Assembly (NCBI GenBank): GCA_027946555.1
Contig: JAPEVC010000040.1
Coordinates: forward strand, 62,001 to 126,000
DNA from: Gnomoniopsis sp. IMI 355080
Lineage: Eukaryota > Ascomycota > Sordariomycetes > Diaporthales > Gnomoniaceae
DNA length: 64,000 nucleotides
Direction: 5' to 3'
How positions within the stretch are numbered: the first letter of the stretch is position 1; each line of letters opens with the position of its first letter. The notes under the pieces were generated by a model, which saw nothing but the letters and a program-made list of their open reading frames with translations, had not been told where the DNA came from and did no database searches. Shown piece by piece: positions 59,786 to 64,000 of this stretch. A program made the translations under genes and the position numbers.

Positions 59786-61390
59786 CTTTCGGGCTGCCCC
59801 TTTCCTGGGTTGTATTAATCACTCTCAACAAATATTCCAAGCCGGCACGGATGGTATGGTGTCTTCTCTCTTGTCTCAGTATGGCTCAGGTTTAGAAAAG
59901 CACAACGTGCACAGGCTCACCGGATATCTTTTCTCCAGCGGACGGGTTCTTAATGTTGGTGAGCGAGGGTTAGCATGGACAGGGCAAGGGCATGGAGAGG
60001 CAACATTATCGGTTAATTACGCTGCGCTGTGGGAGGGATCAGGCGGGTGGGCAGTCAAGATGTAGTAGCGAAACTCTCTTGTTTGGGCGAGAGACCAATC
60101 GAGTCATTGCCTCCTGATTAGTTGCCAACACAAGGCCTGAAGATGGTCTCGTGCGATATTCGTGATTGTGAATGCCTAGGCACAACCTCCTCTGGTGCGG
60201 TGATCTGCTGTGGGACCTTCCTTGTGAGTAATTACCTGAGGGTTGCCTAGGTTGATGTGACCCGGCCGATCATCCATAGATCTTATACAACTCCAACCTT
60301 GTTCTTTGACTATACATGATTGTCGATGCTTATGTATATCATCCGCCTGGCGTCTGCGGTCTGTAGAGAAAAACAAAGCACAAAATCAAGTGAAATCGAA
60401 CGGCGTATCAGATGTATTTAGACATTCTCATGACTTTATATACAGAGCAGCTTGAAGGTGCCCCACAATGGTAGCAAGAGTGGGCGCGTTAATAGGTTGT
60501 ATATCTCGATGGTGCTATTTGGCTCCTGATAGCAAGGTTCCACGTCATGTTGGATCGAACAAAACCTATAGCGCTGTATTAATAGGTTTTGCGTCTCCGA
60601 TGGTCGTCGAGAATAGTAGGCTTGAAGGGACCCATCTTCACTCAGGTTGGCGCCGCACGACGAGATAGGGTTCACGAAACCGCAATGGACCTCCAGTGCC
60701 TCCGTCGGCCAGACCATATGAAAAGATATGTTGTGACCGGATCAGTGATGTGATTCATGGGTTTGATACTCTGTACTGTACCATCTCCAACCCGTCGATC
60801 GCTTCGGCACAGCGCATGGGAGGGGAAGGGAGCGGGAGGGCAAGCAGCAGGAGTCAAACTGCAATGTCGCTGCGAATATCTTGGGCGGACTCAAAAGGGG
60901 GTTGTTTTTGCGACTCTCCTACCGTTGATTGTATTTTTGTATTCGGGTGTTTTCTTGGCGGTGCATCACGGTCGTGAGCCCATGGCTTGGTGAGGGTTTT
61001 GGCAATGGGATGATGTGGGTGGTGTGCCATGGCATCACTGAGCTGTAGGCACCCGTCGCCATCACACTTATTCCATATCCTCATTCATAAAGAGCCAACT
61101 CTGTGACAGTTGACTATCTTTGTATTTCCAGCCTTCAACCATCTGGCTTCAGTACCACAAACTTGACCTCGCAAACACTCGACTTGAACGCTTGACACAA
61201 CGTCCGTTACACCGGTGTATTCTCAACTCAAACCCCTTCTTTTCCTCTTGATCAAAAAGCTAAGGCAGTCTCTTTGACTCCTGCTGTGGCAGTTGCCCAA
61301 TACATCACTCGCAACCTTCCACAAAAGTTCACCGACACGCGATTCTATTCCCCTCCACATCTTCAATCGAGAGCTAAACAGCCAGACACA
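59786..61390. other. Intergenic region
   Basis: A 1.6-kb gap with the 3' flank of the transcription factor gene and the promoter/leader of the secreted-protein gene. Open frames here show no motif and no sign of splicing. No gene is supported. Confidence 0.45.
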
Positions 61391-62035
61391 ATGAAGTCAC
61401 TCTTCGGCATCTTGCTGCTTGCCACCATGGCGCTCGCGACGCTCATCGCCCCGCTAACGAACTTGTCAAACGGTTTGGCTCCTCTACTTGGCGCGAACAC
61501 CACCAGCATCACCAAGATCCTCATCCATCGCCAAATCGGCCCAAAGACCCTCGGTTCCTCTTGCTCGGACGAAGGAGCGTGGTTCTGCATGTCCAACGCC
61601 TTCCAGCGGTGTGCATCAGGCGAATGGAGCATCGTCCAAGAATGCGCACCTGGCACTCAGTGCGAGCCACTCGGTGTCACCCACAACGCCTCCCAGCCCG
61701 CCTTCGGTGTCTACAACGGCAACAGTGGCACCACGAAGCCCGACTCGAGTACGACCACCTTTAGCATCGAGCCTGTCACCAGGACTACTACAGTCATTGT
61801 TAATGTCCCTTGGAGCCCAAGCATGTCTTCCTCTATCGTGACCTCGTCTGTCGAGTCAGGCTCGACCAGGACCGGCATTCCTATCACAAGCCCGACCTCT
61901 AGCTTGCTAAGTGCTGGAGCACCCAAGGCCGACACCTCCGATGGGGCCCGCACAGGTGAGACCTTGTGGTGGGTTATGGGCATGATGGGCTGGTGCCTCT
62001 GCTACCAGACTTTGGCTCAGTTGACGGTGATTTGA
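61391..62035 (+). CDS. Secreted Cys-rich protein, possibly GPI-anchored
   Basis: Single exon of 214 residues. The ATG at 61391 (MKSLFGILLLATMALA) provides a clear signal peptide; in-frame upstream codons to 61274 belong to the leader. A compact Cys module at about 58-96 has five cysteines in the order C-x7-C-x7-C-x9-C-x6-C, with GAWFCMSNAFQRCASGEWS as its core. The remainder is Ser/Thr-rich, as expected of an O-glycosylated stalk. It ends in a hydrophobic segment (LWWVMGMMGWCLC onward) that is either a GPI-attachment signal or a membrane helix. The module resembles short carbohydrate-binding or wall-associated modules of fungi, but I cannot assign a family. Confidence 0.72.
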   Translation: MKSLFGILLLATMALATLIAPLTNLSNGLAPLLGANTTSITKILIHRQIGPKTLGSSCSDEGAWFCMSNAFQRCASGEWSIVQECAPGTQCEPLGVTHNASQPAFGVYNGNSGTTKPDSSTTTFSIEPVTRTTTVIVNVPWSPSMSSSIVTSSVESGSTRTGIPITSPTSSLLSAGAPKADTSDGARTGETLWWVMGMMGWCLCYQTLAQLTVI

Positions 62036-62364
62036 GGGGATGACGGAGGAGCAGACTCGGCGGTGATTCGTCCGATCTCACGAGGGAAGCTCGGCCGTAC
62101 GTTGTATCTTGGAGGAGGAAGACAGTTCTGCTCTGTTGGTGAATACCTAGATGGATCTGACAGGAACAGATGGCTTTTGCTGAAGGGACAAGGACGCAAA
62201 GGGCTCGAGGCATATGAAGTGGACAAGAACATGTGCACCTTCCGCATTGAAGTCCATCACAGACAATGAAACCTATCTTCTCGAGACCGTTATAATTACG
62301 GACTTGGTGACCTTCAAGATCTTTGTCACCATGGGTCGCATTCTTTCCGGTGCTTTCATTCATC
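62036..62364. other. Convergent intergenic region
   Basis: This is the 3' flank of the secreted-protein gene and the F-box-like gene. Nothing else is seen. Confidence 0.5.
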
Positions 62365-62988
62365 TCAAGTCATTGCCCAGGCGGTAAGCTCAGCCATCCA
62401 AAACCAGCCCAGGAAGAGCGGAATGATCGCCAACAGAATCCACCAAAGCTCGATAGTGACCTGCCGCCTCATCCTACGGCTCCACTTCCGCTTCCAGTCT
62501 CTTCGAAGGGCGCACTGGGGCGTACCATAAACCAAACATCCCAGGCCGGGTCGGGATTCACACTCAATATGCTCGCGTCGCCGTTGCATCAGAAGTCTAC
62601 TGAGTGTTAGCAAGAGCACGTCAATATAGAGAGGAAATAAAGACACTGACGTAACGCTCCCTCGACAAAACTCCAAATCTGTCTTCAAGATACACTTCCT
62701 GTCATTGGGACAATCCAAATGCAGCATCCGTCTCTCCATGAGCCAGGCGACTTTAAGGCGGACGCCGGTGTCCACGAGGCTATAAAAGTAGCTATTGGTG
62801 TGCTTGAGGGACAGCGCGTCTGGATATATAAGGTTTCTGCTGATGAGTATATGGATCTCTGTCGGCAATTCCATGAACTGAATTCCCCGACCATGACTAT
62901 TCTTCGAGTCCGGAGCCGTGTCCCCCGAGTCCGAGTCCGAGTCCCTGGCGGCCAAGGCGGCCAGGCGGTGCTTGAGGAGAGATGTCAT
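62365..62988 (-). CDS. F-box-like protein with C-terminal hydrophobic segment
   Basis: Two exons, 62988..62651 and 62599..62365, encode 190 residues. The intron 62600..62650 has a GTCAGT donor, a TGCTAAC branch site and CTCAG acceptor. It is 51 bp with no stop, so an unspliced message would encode 207 residues. An F-box-like motif begins at about residue 39 (FMELPTEIHILISRNL) and continues through DALSLKHTNSYFYSLV. The following RLLMQRRREHIECES with the later GCLVYGTPQC is a recurring fungal pattern. The C-terminal IELWWILLAIIPLFLGWFW segment could span a membrane. F-box proteins select substrates for SCF ubiquitin ligases; that role is inferred. Confidence 0.75.
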   Translation of the reverse strand: MTSLLKHRLAALAARDSDSDSGDTAPDSKNSHGRGIQFMELPTEIHILISRNLIYPDALSLKHTNSYFYSLVDTGVRLKVAWLMERRMLHLDCPNDRKCILKTDLEFCRGSVTSVSLFPLYIDVLLLTLSRLLMQRRREHIECESRPGLGCLVYGTPQCALRRDWKRKWSRRMRRQVTIELWWILLAIIPLFLGWFWMAELTAWAMT

Positions 62989-63550
62989 GATGCGATGAAT
63001 TGAACGTCACAGATGCAGATATATATGTGAACATAGATGGCTACTATGGACAATTAGGATAACACCAGAGTCCAGCCTTGTGTTGTCTTTTTATCAATTG
63101 TCAAATATGGTTGCCTTGGGAAAGGACAGAAGTTCTGCGTGCGCAACTTGACCAAACAGAGTACTGCATCCCAGACGTTAGGCGTTATTATAAGGGACTT
63201 AACCTCTTCTGGGTTGTGGATCAACAGTGCATCAGTCTCGGTAGGATTTCAATGTTATGCCTTGTCGCAATCCCAGAGACTATCAATACCACGATCTCAT
63301 GGGACTTTTGAGTCGGTAGGCTTTTACGGGAGAACTAATATCGTTCCTCTCCAGAGTTCCGCTTATGGATGAAGGGGTGGCAGGCATCGAGCCATCGGTC
63401 GTCGTTTTCACGTTAAGCAAACATTGTGCACGAGGCAGATTCGCTGTCTAACTTGTGCAGACTCGGTGAAATCTTCCAGGTCGAAGTGAGGCTGTGAGGA
63501 CGAGGCGGTGCGTATTGACATTTGCGGACGCTCTTCCCCCACCACCCGTC

Positions 63551-63586
63551 CCTTATAAGGGAGGCCCCATGGCCGGGAGGCCCCAT
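63551..63586. repeat. Palindrome CCTTATAAGG plus 12-bp direct repeat
   Basis: CCTTATAAGG (63551-63560) is a perfect palindrome. It runs into GGGAGGCCCCAT (63559-63570), which is repeated exactly at 63575-63586. Confidence 0.85.
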
Positions 63587-63614
63587 CGCCAGGCGGCGCA
63601 GGCCTGCCATGTCG

Positions 63615-63636
63615 CGCTAGAACCTCGGTTCTAGCG
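63615..63636. repeat. Perfect 10-bp inverted repeat (hairpin)
   Basis: CGCTAGAACC and its exact reverse complement GGTTCTAGCG are separated by only TC, so the site could form a tight hairpin or a binding site for a dimeric protein. Confidence 0.85.
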
Positions 63637-63649
63637 TGTGTCTGCGCGT

Positions 63650-63709
63650 GCCTGCCTAACCTTTTCCAACATAGGGTTTCCACTGTGGCGGGACCGACGT
63701 TAGGCAGGC
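63650..63709. repeat. 11-bp inverted repeat with 38-bp spacer
   Basis: GCCTGCCTAAC at 63650-63660 is matched by its exact reverse complement GTTAGGCAGGC at 63699-63709. Confidence 0.8.
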
Positions 63710-63817
63710 GATTCCTCTTTGACCAACCGTCTTTTATCAAAAAGTCATGACGCACTGCAACGCTTGTGACGCGCCCGTGTAGAAGGACGTAATGCAACCA
63801 GCTTACGGGCCGCCGCG

Positions 63818-64000
63818 ATGGCGTCTCATGACAGCGACGACGAGGATTTCGGTTACGATTTGTCTCTCGAGGACGAGAAGCTGCTCGTCTCTCTCGCCGA
63901 CGCCACCATCCCTACGGCTCCACTGAACGCTGGTACCCCGATCAACGAGACACTTAGCGCAAGACATAGAAATGTGGCGAGCCTTTCAAGCAGTAGCCCA
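63818..64000 (+). CDS. N-terminal fragment of an unidentified protein, cut by the window edge
   Basis: Starts at ATG 63818 (MASHDSDDEDFGYDLSLED) and stays open for 61 codons to the last base. The acidic, Ser-rich start resembles the disordered N-termini of nuclear DNA-repair or chromatin proteins, but no domain is reached, so no function is assigned. No intron is visible in this part. Confidence 0.6.
   Translation, partial: MASHDSDDEDFGYDLSLEDEKLLVSLADATIPTAPLNAGTPINETLSARHRNVASLSSSSP

Larger units (their letters stand above)
62989..63817. other. Divergent intergenic region with clustered palindromes
   Basis: This holds the promoters of the F-box-like gene (-) and the gene beginning at 63818 (+). 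The stretch 63551-63709 contains several nested palindromes and a direct repeat, listed below. No protein gene is supported. Confidence 0.5.

Overview
The window is nuclear DNA of a filamentous ascomycete fungus (Pezizomycotina). The reasons are short spliceosomal introns of about 50-110 bp with GT...AG ends and CTAAC/CTGAC-like branch sites, compact genes on both strands, and a gene set typical of moulds: nudA-type dynein heavy chain, mitochondrial arg2, ARV1, VMA9, SMC2, a Zn2Cys6 regulator, an F-box protein and a GMC oxidoreductase. Short TACCTAGGTA-type motifs between genes hint at Sordariomycetes, but that is only an inference. No operon, CRISPR array, rRNA or convincing tRNA was seen, and there is no obvious biosynthetic cluster.

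Layout. 0.6-2.1 kb (+): membrane-anchored MOSC/mARC-like protein. 2.4-6.1 kb (-): condensin subunit SMC2. 7.4-9.2 kb (+): intracellular LysM protein. 9.6-11.6 kb: divergent pair of an HD-domain cyanamide-hydratase-like enzyme (-) and ARV1 (+). 12.0-13.7 kb (-): V-ATPase subunit e, then a 3-hydroxyisobutyrate/6-phosphogluconate-type dehydrogenase. 14.7-17.0 kb (+): mitochondrial N-acetylglutamate synthase (arg2). 17.6-21.4 kb: divergent pair of a trypsin-like protease/zinc-finger protein (-) and a C-terminally membrane-anchored helical protein (+). 22.6-23.7 kb (+): DUF1774-type multispan protein. 24.3-24.9 kb (+): ACPS-type phosphopantetheinyl transferase. 25.8-28.2 kb (+): secreted GMC oxidoreductase with six introns. 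28.8-41.9 kb (-): cytoplasmic dynein heavy chain. 43.0-44.7 kb (-): FAR1-type regulator. 47.3-48.5 kb (+): unrecognised hypothetical. 48.7-51.1 kb (-): gamma-tubulin complex protein GCP4. 52.1-53.8 kb (-): senescence/spartin-like protein. 57.0-59.8 kb (+): Zn2Cys6 regulator with an unresolved 5' end. 61.4-62.0 kb (+): Cys-rich secreted protein. 62.4-63.0 kb (-): F-box-like protein. 63.8 kb to the edge (+): start of a gene that runs out of the window.

Most genes are unrelated housekeeping loci; dynein and GCP4 share only a general microtubule theme. The best candidate for an undescribed unit is the pair at 17.6-21.4 kb. One protein keeps a complete His/Asp/Ser triad in a trypsin-like fold, has no signal peptide and ends in two zinc-finger-like modules. 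Its divergent neighbour is an all-helical protein with one C-terminal membrane segment. They share a promoter region of about 470 bp. Exon junctions were worked out by hand from splice signals, reading phase and protein continuity; every multi-exon model below sums to a whole number of codons except where a 5' end is stated to be open.
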